Assembly: GCA_022494885.1 (NCBI GenBank)
Contig: JAGVSM010002993.1
Location: 51,954 to 115,953, forward strand
Source: Micrasema longulum
Lineage: Eukaryota > Arthropoda > Insecta > Trichoptera > Brachycentridae
Length of the DNA: 64,000 bases
Direction: 5' to 3'
Position 1 is the first letter of the stretch. Each line of letters starts with the position of its first letter. Shown here piece after piece: positions 33,156 to 44,520 of this stretch. The translations under genes were made by a program, and so were the position numbers. Under the pieces are notes generated by a model, which was not told where the DNA came from, made no database searches, and saw nothing but the letters and a program-made list of their open reading frames with translations.

Positions 33156-33198
33156 CGGACCCCTGATCTAACAGACTATCACAGGACCGCAACTCAAC
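33156..33198 (-). mobile_element. SINE-B head fragment
   Basis: CGGACCCCTGATCTAACAGA then CACAGGACCGCAACTC resembles the SINE-B head in reverse orientation. Confidence 0.45.
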
Positions 33199-33247
33199 TC
33201 ATTGTTATTAAAATCAAGAGATAAATTATTAATGAAATTAAAATTTT

Positions 33248-33345
33248 GAAACATGGGCAGAATCGTGAATGTTACGAAGTGTAAAAACTGGCCATTTAAA
33301 TCAACCAATGACAGATTACTTGCCTTACAAACGCCTAGATTTCCA
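33248..33345 (-). repeat. Rep-A fragment
   Basis: ACATGGGCAGAATCGTGAAT, CCAATGACAGATTACTTGCC and CGCCTAGATTTCCATATT are the central Rep-A blocks in reverse. Confidence 0.7.
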
Positions 33346-33425
33346 TATTTTATTTTTTAAACTTTTTGTGTATAATGTTAATTATACATTGGCGGGCTTA
33401 TTGCCAAGTGGAAATTTCTTCCGAC
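33346..33425 (-). repeat. 3' end of retroelement family 5
   Basis: On - it reads GGTCGGAAGAAATTTCCACT, TGGCAATAAGCCCGCCAATG and an AAAAAGTTTAAAAAATAAA tail, matching 37575-37660 (+) and 10405-10480 (-). Confidence 0.7.
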
Positions 33426-34774
33426 CAACCATATTCTCTTTTCTAATATGTTTTCCAATTTTGTTAATTATTTGGAGTTCCTTACTATTTACATATATTA
33501 TATCGTGAGCACACAGCAAAAAACTGCCAAGACGAATTTTGCAAATTTGAGTTTTTTTACCAAGTTTTGGTGCTGAATGGTATCTTTTAATGAAAAAATA
33601 AGTAACTCCACTTAAATCTCGTTTTTTACAAAATCAGTAATAATTGTGTATTGATAGAATCAGTTTATGAATCCTGCGTTTAATTTTACAAAAATACATA
33701 TTTAATAGAATATAGATACATCAATATTTAATAAAAAAGAGAAAAAAGTATTTCGTTATATAAATAAAACAATACAGCAAACATGGCAGTTTCATATAAA
33801 GAATATGTGTAATATTATAATATTTTCATAAAATTAAAACAATGTTTAGTAAAAAAAATAGAATTTAGCCAAATCTAATCACTCCCATACTAACAATATA
33901 TATTGATAATGCTTTTTACCATATGAAGCAAAATTAACTCGAATTCGAAAGTGTACTAAATAACAAAACTATGTGTCATAAATGCAATATATGAAAACAG
34001 TTTTTAATGCAAGTTTTTTTTATGTATTAAAAATAATATTGGTAATTAAGCTTCCGCAATTTATAATAAAAGTCAATTTAATATTTATGTACATATAATA
34101 TATACGCATACAATCCGAAATAAAACATAATTATAGGTTTAAATGAAATGACATTTTGTGAATTTAAAGGTTTCTATTTAAATTTAATAAAAGTTTTTGG
34201 CTTAACATTTTAAATGTTATTCGGTAAAATAATATTCTTATAAAACGCATTGAATAACAATTAAAAAGACGTCTTAAAAAAAATTTTTTTTTTGTTTCTT
34301 AACTGACGAAAATTGAGCAGCGGAGAAAAACTTTCCTTTGTTTTTTTTTCATAACATAATATTTAAAGCAATAAGTTGAATTGGAGGCCAACAAAATATT
34401 TTATTTACCTAAATTGATAGCTTAAAAAAACTATAGAGTAAAAAACGAGAGGGAGAAAAAACCCAAAATGTCCCCCTTTAATACTTACTTGGATATTAAA
34501 CACTTATATTATATACGTGTGGTTTATGTTTATGTTTGGATAATCTAAAGTTTTAAATTTATTGCTCAGTGTTTGTTTTTATATGTTTTAAATACGTGGA
34601 ATCCCACAAAATGAGTGTTTTGTTTGAATTAATTTAAAGCCCGACTTACCACCTTTTTTATTTTCCATTGCAAAAATCAAATTTTAAAATATTATTTATT
34701 CGCACATTTATATTGTATTTTTTTCTGAAACATGTTTCCTTAAAGCACTAAAGTAAATTACGTGCAAGTTCTAA
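33426..34774. other. AT-rich filler
   Basis: Long AT-rich tract, no gene and no recognised repeat. Confidence 0.6.
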
Positions 34775-35020
34775 TAAAGGGCCGAACCAGACGGAGTGTA
34801 CTTAAGGATAAAAATATATACGAAGACGTGTATTGTAGGCAGGACGTGTATGGAAGGAAATCTGCTGGCATCCTAACAAAGGCAGTACTTTAAGGATTAT
34901 TATCCCACAAAGGAGAGCCTTCCCTTTAACTTTAGCAATGACCCTTTTTAACGGCCGCGACAAACATTTTAATCAACCTCGAGAACGAGTGAATTAAGCC
35001 AAGCTTAAATGCACCCTTTG
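34775..35020. other. GC-richer non-coding island
   Basis: GGGCCGAACCAGACGGAGTG, CCCACAAAGGAGAGCCTTCC and ACGGCCGCGACAAAC. Repeat-free and without a frame; candidate regulatory sequence of the host gene. Confidence 0.4.
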
Positions 35021-35139
35021 AAAATTATGTAGCGAAAACTTTAAAACTCTAAAAAATATTTATGTCTTTAAAATCGGACAAGTAAGTTCTTGGTATTTTC
35101 TCTGAAAGCAATGTTTAACTATTAATTTTGTAATTTTTT

Positions 35140-36335
35140 TGAATGTTTTTTTTTGTGTTTTATTTTGAACATGTTGTGTTCTATCTCCATACGGATGAAA
35201 AATACAGTTCTGCATATGAAATAGAACCAGAATCCTGGATGAGTGTTTTTGACTCCATAGTTTTACTTAATTCTGACCTTTCTCTTGACGCTCAAATTGG
35301 TATAACGATAAGTTCATGCTTTTACCAGCTGTATACCAGACTTATTTTTGAAATTTCTAAATTCAGTCATATTACTCCACTACTTCGGGAATTGCACTAG
35401 CTACTAGGAAACTGGATGGCTGAAATCAGACTAACATTAAACCTATCAAAAACTGAACAACTGTGGGTGGCTTCAGCCAGACGACAGAATTTGATCCAGG
35501 ATACGGTTCTACCCAGTGTAGGGAGTACCGCTTTACCCACCGTTAAACTACTGGGAGTTTTACTCAATTCTCACCTTTCTCTTGACACTCAAATTGGTAG
35601 AACGATAAGTTCATGCTTCTACCAGCTGAGACAAATTAAATGCATACGCAAAAATTTGCCGGTTGATGCCGCCCGTCAATTAATAAATGCGTTTGTAGTA
35701 TCTAGAGTCGATTATTGTAATGGTATCTATGCAGGTCTACCAATGAACAAAATGACTCGCCTACAATCTGTATCGAATGCTGCAGCGATACTTATTTTAG
35801 GAATCTCAAAGTTCAGTCATATCACTCCACTACTTTGGAAATTACACTGGATACGTTTTCCACAGAGGGTCGAATACAATTTCTGTTGACTTATGTATAA
35901 ATAACTGCACAACACTGCTTCGGAATATCTAAGGGAACTATGCATTCCAGATGAACTAGCTGACAAGCGTCTCACGCTTAGATCAGCAACGTCTACGGCG
36001 AAAGGAAAAGATATTATACCTCTACGCAAACAGCGCACTAAATTTAGTGAACGCGCTTTTGCGGTCGCAGGCTCTACGGCATGGAATGATCTCCCAGCAG
36101 AGGTGCGAGGCTGTGAAAGCGAAGTGATGTTTCAGAAAAAACTTAAAACCCACTTGTTTTCTGAATAATTCGAATAAATCCATAGTATGTGACAACAAAA
36201 TAAATTGTTTTAATTAAATTTCAAATTTAAAGGCTTCGATTAAATTTATCTAACAATAGAATCACTATGTAAAGCGCCTTTTAAGTTTTTTATTACGAAA
36301 ATGGCGTTAACCATTATAATAATAATCAGTAGCTA
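35140..36335 (+). mobile_element. CR1/L2-like family 3: two partial RT copies in tandem, with 3' end
   Basis: The first piece (35143-35400) is an internally deleted RT end: LLNSDLSLDAQIGITISSCF jumps to ISKFSHITPLLRELH. The second (35416-35889) keeps the stretch between: WMAEIRLTLNLSKTEQLWVA, LGVLLNSHLSLDTQIGRTIS, DAARQLINAFVVSRVDYCNG and LPMNKMTRLQSVSNAAA, the classic RT thumb/C-terminal part of CR1/L2 elements (SRxDYCN box). After a frameshift near 35890 the frame goes on with LREL, RFKFSERAFAVAG-like and TAWNDLPAEVRG, ending LKTHLFSE at about 36167. The 3' UTR has AAGCGCCTTTTAAG, ATGGCGTTAAC and an ATAATAATAAT tail. It has no catalytic YxDD box and is dead. Confidence 0.88.
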
Positions 36336-36384
36336 GCAGCATCTTGAATAATTAATTCGAGTGGAGATTAGTCGTAAAACGTTA

Positions 36385-36575
36385 TTAATTGTGAAATGGT
36401 TCGTGCATTCGTCTACAATTTTTGAGATCCTGGATTCGATTCCTGTCAAAGCGGAAGAGAAATATTGATTTCAAAGGCAATCTAGCCTACAATATTTTAT
36501 TGTCCATGGACTGGTGCTTGAAGTATGTGAATTATTAACCTGCTTTCATGCTACAGATGATCAAAGAACTCACTT
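36385..36575 (+). mobile_element. SINE-V copy, tail lost
   Basis: Head with GTTCGTGCATTCGTCTACAA and B box TGGATTCGATTCCTGTC. Body TTGTCCATGGACTGGTGCTT and ATTAACCTGCTTTCATGCTA. Cut at GATGATCAAAGA, where the next element begins. Confidence 0.78.
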
Positions 36576-37660
36576 AGAATGTTGAAAAAATTCTTACCCA
36601 TTAATACTAAATGCACCCCTGTACAAGCATTACTACTACCCATTCTAGATTACGCTGATGTTTCCATGACTGACTTAAGCTATGAGCAACTCGATAACTT
36701 GAACGACTTCAGAATAAATGCATGGTCTCAGGAAATATGACCACATTTCTGATTATCGTAGGCAACTGAAATGGCTCAAAATTAGACAGCGGAGAGACTA
36801 TCACTCCCTCTCACTTCTGTTCAATGTACTTCATAGTTCAAACGCTTCTATATACCTGCGTAAAGAATTTCAACGTTTATTAGTTCATAGTTTACCTCTT
36901 TGTTCTCATTTTCAAAACACTCTTTTAATACCCATCCACAAATCTTCTTTCTTCTCTAACTCATATAGTGTCCATGCGGCTCGACTGTGGAATCATCTCC
37001 CACCGACCATCAAAGATGTTACTACATTATCTCTGTTTAAATCACGTCTGAAAAAAACATCTTGTTTCTCTTCCTTAATCTCTCTTTTTTTATTTATTTA
37101 TTTTTTTATTCATAAATTTCATAAAAAGTACAAGTTTTTGTAAAATTCTAAATATAACTACTTTTACACATCTAGTAAATCTTATCACTGTAACTCTCCA
37201 AAAAAGAGACTAACTCTTGTGCTTGGAGAGTGACTTACACTGTTTTAGTTGTTTATTTATAAGAGTTAATATGGTTAATACTAATTTTTATACGAGTACA
37301 TGAAAAGAAAAATAAAAACATAGGATATATAATAAACATAAAACAATAATTCATTCATATTAATTAAAATTTAATGTTGTTTTTACACTCTTCCTTTCCT
37401 TTTTCCTCTTTTTTCCTTTTTCACATTGAGTAATTGTTTTGATTTAAGTTAATTTATAAACAAATACGTTTATTTCTATTTTTATATTTCTTTGGCTTTT
37501 GAATCTTTTTTTCTTCTTTTGAATATGTTCTGTAACTTGAATTATAAAAATAAAACTTATATTCTATTGGTTGGTTGGAATAAATTGCCATTTGGTAATA
37601 AGCCTGCCAACGTACAAATAATATTATGTACAAAAGTTAAATAAATAAGTAAATCAAAAT
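36576..37660 (+). mobile_element. Non-LTR family 5 copy: RT C-terminus, 3' UTR and tail
   Basis: The + frames give LRMLKKFLPINTKCTPVQAL, LLPILDYADVSMTDLSYEQL, then after a shift the intact 141-codon frame 36718-37143. That frame has LRKYDHISDYRRQLKWLKIR, QRRDYHSLSLLFNVLHSS, SYSVHAARLWNHLPPTIKDV and LSLFKSRLKK. ILDYADV and AARLWNxLP with a closing basic helix are standard RT thumb/C-terminal features of Jockey/CR1-type elements. The 3' UTR runs to 37590-37660 with GGTAATAAGCCTGCCAACGT and a TTAAATAAATAAGTAAAT tail. It is 5'-truncated, with one frameshift near 36715. Confidence 0.82.
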
Positions 37661-39354
37661 AAACTGTATTTCTTTTATCATTTCAGTTGTCCTCTGCATC
37701 GCTAAGTGCAATAAAAAATGATGATGATGATGATGTCTTCAATTATATTGCATTTTGTAATTATGTTTATTGTAGTTAAATTTTCTTTTATTACATTTTC
37801 AATGAACTTCCATCAAGAATTTTCACTTTCAAGCTTAAATGTTTTACACAATAGTTTGAATGTTTTTGACTTTAACAAACGATAAACAATGAATTCATAA
37901 GTTTTTTTTTAAACTTTACAAAGAAGTATTATGTTGTGTATTTGACCAGTTTAAAAGATTTTTTAAGTACCATAAGATTTTCCTAGTTTTGTGGGTGTTT
38001 TCGGCAAATTGAGAAATGCCGATTATGTGATCACACCTTTTTCCGGATTAATACAGTTTTTTATATGAATGTGGTCTGGCTGTTTTAAACAGAACATAGA
38101 ATAGACCTTACTGCACCTGATATCATCAATATCTCATTTTTCCGAAATTGTGGACTGGCTGCTTTCTCCATAACTACGTACAATTATGCTTCAATAACTC
38201 TAAGGTCCTTTTTACAAAATGGTGTACAAAACAAAAAATAGATTTTTTTTGTTCATCATTTTGTAAAAAGAACCGAAATCATATTGTGATGGTATTTGTT
38301 ACAATCAATAAAGTGTAAAGTTTCGGCAATTTTTTTTTTGTAAAATTGTCACTGAAAATAAACGTAAAAACAGAAATTTTCTTTAAAAAATTATAAAAGC
38401 GCCATCTATGAATAATTAGTTTCATATTTTCGTTTACAACTCCCTTAATAGAAATATATCCAAACTGGTATCCAACCATTTTTATATCACAATAAAATAT
38501 TCGGCGGTATAACTATTTTATTTATTCACCAATTGCTAAAATAATATTACGAAAAAAGGAAAGGTCTTTTTGATTTGAGAAAATACCAAAAATCATCTTT
38601 ATTCCGCGAAAATTTTACCAATTTCATTAATCTCGTTTATTTGAAAAGTGATTTATTTTTCTTTGAGCTTTGGATTTCACCTGAATTTCACAAAAATTGA
38701 AAGAAATGTGGAATTATATTTATCCATATCGGCTCAGTTAAATAAAAAATAACGGGGTTTTTTGTAAATTCATCGGGGAAAATATTCTCATCTTATTCCT
38801 GAAGGAAGGCGATTATCTTGTCTTACCCAAAATTTGGTTCCTGTTAATGGCTTATTCTCGGCTTATGTAATCTTTTCTTCTTCACTGAGCGAGATCTCGA
38901 AGTTTTCCGTTGATACAAATAATCATATTGAAACAGGCGAGCTCAGTTTTGGGCTAAGGTTATTTGCGTACACGGAAATCGAAAGCAAATATTACTCCAC
39001 GACTCCTCATACAATGCGCTAAGAATTTCCAATTGAGTTTTTTTAGTTTTTATCTTACGGGCAAATCGATTCGGAAATCGAAATTGATTCAAACGTTTGG
39101 CTTTGCTTGGCTCGAAACAAAGGTAATCATTTTATTTTAATAATTCAAACATGATTAAAGAATACTACATGATGCGGTTTAAAAAAACTGTTTCTTTTAA
39201 TCAATGCCGTAATAAAATATATTTTGAAGCACCCAATAAAAAATAACTTTCTTTTTCGATTTGAAAACATTGTTTTGAGACAAAAGATAAAATAATAAAA
39301 CGAATCGTTAATTGTTAGAATAAAATATCGTTAACTCTGATGCTGAATCAGAAT
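37661..39354. other. AT-rich filler, a hairpin and a GC-richer island
   Basis: Near 37805 ACTTCCATCAAGAATTTTCA recurs from about 22970 and may be a shared retroelement 3' scrap. A hairpin lies at about 38198-38276 (GGTCCTTTTTACAAAATGGT against ATCATTTTGTAAAAAGAACC). The stretch 38780-39130 is more GC-rich (GCGAGATCTCGAAGTTTTCC), repeat-free and frame-poor. No gene. Confidence 0.45.
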
Positions 39355-40085
39355 AAACGATGTTGTCGCAGATTGTTTTGAGGTTACCGCTGGAGTTTGT
39401 CAACGTTGCGTCCTTGAACCGTTACTTTTTATGATTTTTATGGACTTCATCTTAAGGAAGTCAATTCCACTCTCCCTCTCAAAACATCTGTGACCTAGAG
39501 AATGTCAGTGATGCGGTTAGTAGATTATCTAAACAGGTACTCCGCATACATGGGTTCAAAAATCAATATTGCAAAAACCCATGTACTGTGTGCTTTAAAC
39601 ACTTTGTGCTTTTATGCTCAATATCCTTTGACTCTTTCTTACTGAATCATCGTAAGGGTCGAGAGTTTCAAAGACTTGTTAGTTAAGTATTATATGTTAC
39701 GGAAAATGGCAGCTTTCAAAAAGAACTGGAAGTGCGGCTATGAGTAGCAGGCGCCACACTAAGAACTATTAAGGCTCTCTGGAGATTTGATATGTACTTA
39801 ATGAAAACCAAATGCCACACATATAGTAACAACTATTCTTCTCTATAAATAGGAATCGGGGTACCTTACTAGGACTCAAAACAGCCAGATAAAGAGTTTT
39901 GAGAAAATGTGTCTCAGAAGAATATTGGGTGTGTGATAATTTGTCTTTGTGAGGAATGAAGCAATAAGAGAACGAACGCAGCAAACTACGGTGACAACTG
40001 TCATCAAGTGGAGGCAACGGATGGCTAGGCCATATACTGCGGATGCCTCCTGAGAGTCATAACTAAGCTCGCTTATTTAAGGGGA
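39355..40085 (+). pseudogene. RTE-like family 2 reverse transcriptase relic
   Basis: The + frames hold a damaged palm box (TAGVCQRCVLEPLLFMIFMD, comparable to TGVRQGCVLSPLLFNLxxD), then NVSDAVSRLS and an INIAKTH-like zone. From 39700 the nucleotides follow 29880-30230 closely (GGAAAATGGCAGCTTTCAAA, AGAGAACGAACGCAGCAAAC, GACAACTGTCATCAAG). YADD is not legible. Multiple stops and shifts; the last C-terminal part and tail are missing. Confidence 0.78.
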
Positions 40086-41744
40086 AAATAATATTTAACA
40101 TTAGAAAAGGAAGATAATTTAAAAAAAATATATATTTACTAAATTCGACACTAGAAAATCAAACTTTCAAGACTAAATGAATAGAAAAAACCCTGTTTTA
40201 TTTAAAGCTTTGAATAAAAAATATTTATTTATGAACATTGTGTAGAATTGAATTTATATACATGAATATTCAATTTGAAAAGATAAAAAATAGAAGACAT
40301 AAAAATTTAAAAAGTGTTTTTTTACAAAGTAAGAAAAATATTCCTTAGGAAATTTTGTTAAAAGAAATTTCTCATCCTTGTCTTCACAACCCTTATCTCG
40401 AATTTTCTATCTAGCAAACCATTTCCATCATCAGTGAAAAGGGATGAAAAAATGACGGAATCGACTGGTGGCGGATTTATCTTTCGGTAAATGGCTCCTT
40501 ATGTACGTTAGTTATAAGACAAGAAAAAACTTAATGTTCTAAATGTGAATGTTTCGGGGAAGGGGGTGAAGATGACTCGGGGAAGGTCGTTACAGGGTGG
40601 ACGGTTTTCAACATTCAGCTTTATACGGAGTATAATCTTTATAAGTAGAGCCTTAAAATGCTGCCATATAAAGGGGGATTTTTCAATACAGCCCCGTGTA
40701 ATGGTTTTCACTTTCAAGTTTTCAGTGAACTTGTGAAATAAAACAACATAATTTAAAAACGTTAAACTTATATCATAATTTGATATCTACAACAAAAAAA
40801 TATCCCTAAATTTGGATATTTGGGTAAATCACAAGATTGCAGATATTTATTTTTGAATCGTAAAAATTGATTGAAATGCTTCTATGCGATTGAAAATAAA
40901 CTTATTGTACATAAACATATAAATTCAACCAACATCGAAGTGATTTATTACATTACCACCTACATGTAAAAATATTTTTCGTACCTAAAAAAATGTTCCC
41001 TTATCTAAGAAAAGAAAAGTTAAAATCAAGTTTTAAGATCATACCGTCTTTTGATCTTCGGATTACTTCTAAATCCCTGATCCCCTTACCCAACTTCCTG
41101 ACTTCTATTCTTACTTCCTGTGAATGAACTTTCAATGTGGGGAATCCACGACTCTTCTGTAATCTTGCACAAACCAACATTATTTGTGGTTTTCAATAGA
41201 ATCACTTTATTCTCTCCAAAATTTCATTCTGGTAAATCGACATTGAAGAACTTTAAAGTGTATTTTTCTGGGAAAATACAAATAACAGATTATGCAATAT
41301 TAAAGAACTTGAGATTTTTAAATTTTTTTGCATTAAAAACAATGCATAAGCTTATTTTTATGATTTTAACAAAGTTTTATTTCTGTTTGAAAAACTATCC
41401 TTTTTGTAGTTTAATTTGCATAATTTCATTGTTACGATGTATTTTTATAACTTTGCCTTATTATTTTTTAGATAAATCTTATCCTTATTAACATTTACAT
41501 TAAAAGTTTGTTAAATACAAATAATAAATAAGCCTTAATTTATGCAAGAAAAAACAAGTATTATTATTAATATTTGTAATATAAGAAAATTACTTGAGTT
41601 CTTATTATTTGCTCAAACATACATTTTTTTAGACCATTTGATAAAGTCGTTAATAACTTTTACATTGAATATTTAAATAATTCATTGATTTCTCAACCTT
41701 ATGTTCAAATACGAACCGGAATTCGTAAAAAAAAAAAATACTTA
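40086..41744. other. AT-rich filler with a GC-richer island at 40370-40735
   Basis: The island (GGGGGTGAAGATGACTCGGG; CATATAAAGGGGGATTTTTC) is repeat-free. The 123-codon AT-driven frame at 41120-41491 is Phe/Leu/Ile-rich and not recognised, so it is probably chance. Confidence 0.45.
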
Positions 41745-42325
41745 GCTCAGTACTTCTCGCATGCCGATTTCGGGATGGCTTTCAGTTCCCTCTGTGAATT
41801 GTCTTTTATCGCCTCAATGAAGACAGATTTTTTCCGCAAAGTGATGATTTGAATTAAGGGAACAAATCAAGTCAAAACGGTGCACGGGAAACGACTTTTA
41901 CGTTGCTTTGGCCAAATAATTACGTGCATGGAGAGATGTGTGAAACGGCGCCTTGTCATGATGATAAAACTAATGATTATCTTTCCATATATCTGGCCCT
42001 CTTGGACAAATATTCTCCCTCAAACCCTTCAACATGCCTTAATAGTATTCCGTATTGACCGTCTGGCTAAATGAAAAGATCTACGAGTACACGGCACCAT
42101 GCTAATCGAAGAAAATTGACAATATCCTTAATTTTGAAGGGACTTTAGGGTGATTTTTTTGTGTTTGCTCAGTTGGGAAGAGCCATTCCAAAGATCGTCA
42201 ACTTTTTTTCACGTCAAATTCATACACCAACGTCTCATCATCTAAAATGATGCGCTTAATGATGGTTTTGTCCGTAAAAAGCATCCTTTAGCGACAGTTT
42301 TGCGTTGATCTTTTTGAAAAAAATC
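41745..42325 (-). pseudogene. mariner transposase relic
   Basis: Reading - from 42310: TIIKRIILDDETLVYEFDV (first catalytic Asp in the DET box), SSEWRFPTEQ-like and PKKSPQSPSKLR, then near 41950-41985 YHHDKAPFHTSLHARNYLAK with the second Asp of the HHDNAP box. Next is a decayed RFDLI segment where the PDLAPxD box should be, and finally IEAIKDNSQRELKAIPKSAC near the C-terminus (stop about 41750). This is the order and spacing of mariner (D,D34D) transposases. There are at least five frame changes or stops. The N-terminal DNA-binding half and the terminal repeats were not found. Confidence 0.85.
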
Positions 42326-42845
42326 AAGCTAAATTCACTGAACATTCCAATTGTTGGATGCTCGATTCCTTCGACTTCGGGACTGTAAACAAGGCCTGCC
42401 TTCTCGCAATACGCGTGTTAGAAGAAAATAGGGAACGTTTGATTTTATGTAAACTATTTGACGTTATGTTTTTACTGTTAATCCTGGAATAATGAAAGGT
42501 GTAAGGGCTTACGGTTTCCTCCCTTTGACACTGGTCCAGAAAAACAACATTTCGTTTGCACAAATCACTTTTTACTTTACGTGTGTGGTTTTGATGATTC
42601 AAACCACTGTTGTTACGCTCGCGGTACGTTTTTAGTTGTGTGTTGTGCGTGTTGCTATCTTGACTCGCCGTCAGGGAGGGAGGTACATCGGAATTCAAAA
42701 CAAGGACCATCGGAATCAAAGAAAGGAATGACTCGACACTTGAATAAAAAGATGATGAATCCGAAACACCAATGATCGGCTTGTTTGAAACTACATAAAA
42801 TATCGCTCTAAAAATTAACACGCATATGTATGACAGTCTTATCAA
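42324..42845 (-). CDS. Unrecognised 173-codon open frame
   Basis: One of the longest intact frames here that is not an RT or RT shadow. The protein starts hydrophobic (MIRLSYICVLIFRAIFYVV), then is Ser/Asn-rich and basic (NHTRKVKSDLCKRNVVFLDQ) and ends QQLECSVNLA. I see no known motif. The first ~20 residues could pass for a signal anchor. It lies directly upstream of the mariner relic, in the same orientation, where the transposase N-terminus should be, but it does not resemble one. Base composition is more mixed than the surrounding intron. It may be a chance frame in a GC-richer patch. No promoter, splice or poly-A signals were identified. Confidence 0.2.
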   Translation of the reverse strand: MIRLSYICVLIFRAIFYVVSNKPIIGVSDSSSFYSSVESFLSLIPMVLVLNSDVPPSLTASQDSNTHNTQLKTYRERNNSGLNHQNHTRKVKSDLCKRNVVFLDQCQREETVSPYTFHYSRINSKNITSNSLHKIKRSLFSSNTRIARRQALFTVPKSKESSIQQLECSVNLA

Positions 42846-43032
42846 CTTTAAAAAGAAGAAAAAGTACCAAGTCTTGGGTGCGGTTTTTTCAAATTACAAA
42901 TTCCAGGTCATTATTGAACACAACAGTATATTACCACGCAACGGCGCGGTAGCTTGTTTTTTGGCTCAACATCTGTTTAAAAATTCTGTTTATTTAAATT
43001 GCACACTTTTTTTTTTTCGATTAAAAAAAAAT

Positions 43033-43185
43033 TTAATCGGGCTGTGGTCCCGTGGCTAGTGTTGTGGATTCACAGCTCAGAGGTCCGCGGTTTGACCCAC
43101 TCTACCCCAACTTGATTTCCATTTTTTTAGAGAGTTATTTACAACGCGTTGAAAATGGCCAATGAAATTGAAATATTTGTCAAAA
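43033..43185 (+). mobile_element. SINE-B copy
   Basis: ATCGGGCTGTGGTCCCGTGG, CTAGTGTTGTGGATTCACAG, B box GCGGTTTGACCCACTCTACC, CCAACTTGATTTCC and TTATTTACAACGCGTTGAAA. Confidence 0.83.
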
Positions 43186-43524
43186 TTATAAGAACGCTAA
43201 TATTGTTTCTTCTATTTAAGAAAAAAACGAATTTTTTTTTTATGAGATTATAATTATTTGTTTATTTAAAAACATTATTTTTATGCTGATCTGACAATGT
43301 CTTAAAATAAATAGTGTAAATGAATGCATCTACACGGATTGTATTTAGTAAAATGTCCATACATATAAAAAGTTTCATTTATTTAAAATGATCAAAAAAA
43401 TATATTTACTCGTATATTTCATGCAAATACAACCAATAAGAATTGTATTTTAAACGATTTTTTCAACATTAAATTTGAATGAATTAAAGAGTTCTAAAAG
43501 TCGTACATATTCTTCTAAAAACAA

Positions 43525-43605
43525 GAATCAAGTTGTGATTGAGAGGGATTGAAAACACAAATCTTCGATCAAAGAGTCCAGAATACTACTTCAAAACTCC
43601 AATTT
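43525..43605 (-). mobile_element. SINE-B fragment, decayed
   Basis: GAATCAAGTTGTGATTGAGA, GGGATTGAAAACACAAATCT, AAAGAGTCCAGAATACT line up with the SINE-B head in reverse. Confidence 0.5.
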
Positions 43606-43799
43606 TGTTCAAGATAATGATAAACATGTTTTTTACATTAAATTCAAATACGGCTCGGAATTTTGTTGCATCAAGTTTATTCAACGGTTTCTTAAAGTCT
43701 GTCTTAACAAGAAAAAAAGTGTCATTCTTGTAAGTTTTGCTTTTTTTAGCTAGTTACTTAATGACAGTGTTTTGAAAACAATGCAGGGGTTCATAGTCC

Positions 43800-44520
43800 A
43801 CGATCAATGACACACACACACTTGCTAAATAATTTCACCTGAAATTATAGTGCTACCACCAAAAAAGCAAGTCAGCGTTTTCTATCGAATTGAATACACT
43901 ACATTTTGCGAAACACAAGATCAACGTACTTCTGTACATTAACATCATCCCCTTCCATGGAGAAATGAACAACAAAGGAACGCGGTCTATGAAGAGAAAA
44001 GAGGGCGTAGTGACGCCCAGTTCAGTCAATCAGTGAGTCCCAGTGCAGCCAGTTTATCATCTCATCGCCATTTTTCTCGCGCTCCACAACATAGTGTCGT
44101 ATCTAATTCAACATGCAATAAATTCATGAATTCAAACCTAAACTCCATTTCTGTCCATGACTAACTGGGACGAGACCACTACACCTAATCATACAGTCTT
44201 GACCCCGACGCAAGCTAAACACCCCTCGTCATTCCGACACTATGTTCCTCCAGAATACCAGGGTGGTATCCTATGGAACGCTTAACTGCTGCAGATGTCT
44301 TCTCTAAACGACGCGTTTGGAAACACTACACTCTACGAAGTATTTAACGAGTATCAAATCGAACGACGGAAAACAACATGCAGCACGCTAATCTCACACA
44401 ACTACGCTGATCTTACTACTCTCATCTTTGCAGATCTCGCCTAATTTCAGTGACTCCATTCAACCCACTACCCTTAAACACCTACATTTGTAAATACAAA
44501 TTGTGGTCTAACGGGTTTTA
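43800..44520. other. GC-richer island with a small open frame
   Basis: Composition changes sharply here (GGGCGTAGTGACGCCCAGTT; CTAACTGGGACGAGACCACT; CGACGCAAGCTAAACACCCC). A 49-codon + frame runs from ATG 44295 to TAA 44442-44444 and reads MSSLNDAFGNTTLYEVFNEY, then QIERRKTTCSTLISH. It is not recognised. TCAGTCAATCAGTGAGTCCC near 44021 is reminiscent of an initiator-type start. This could be the 5' end of a retroelement, an unannotated exon or regulatory DNA. Confidence 0.35.

Noticed and set aside
41120..41491. 123-codon + frame with hydrophobic stretches that look like membrane segments
   Set aside because: Phe/Leu/Ile content follows from AT-rich DNA; no signal of a real gene.
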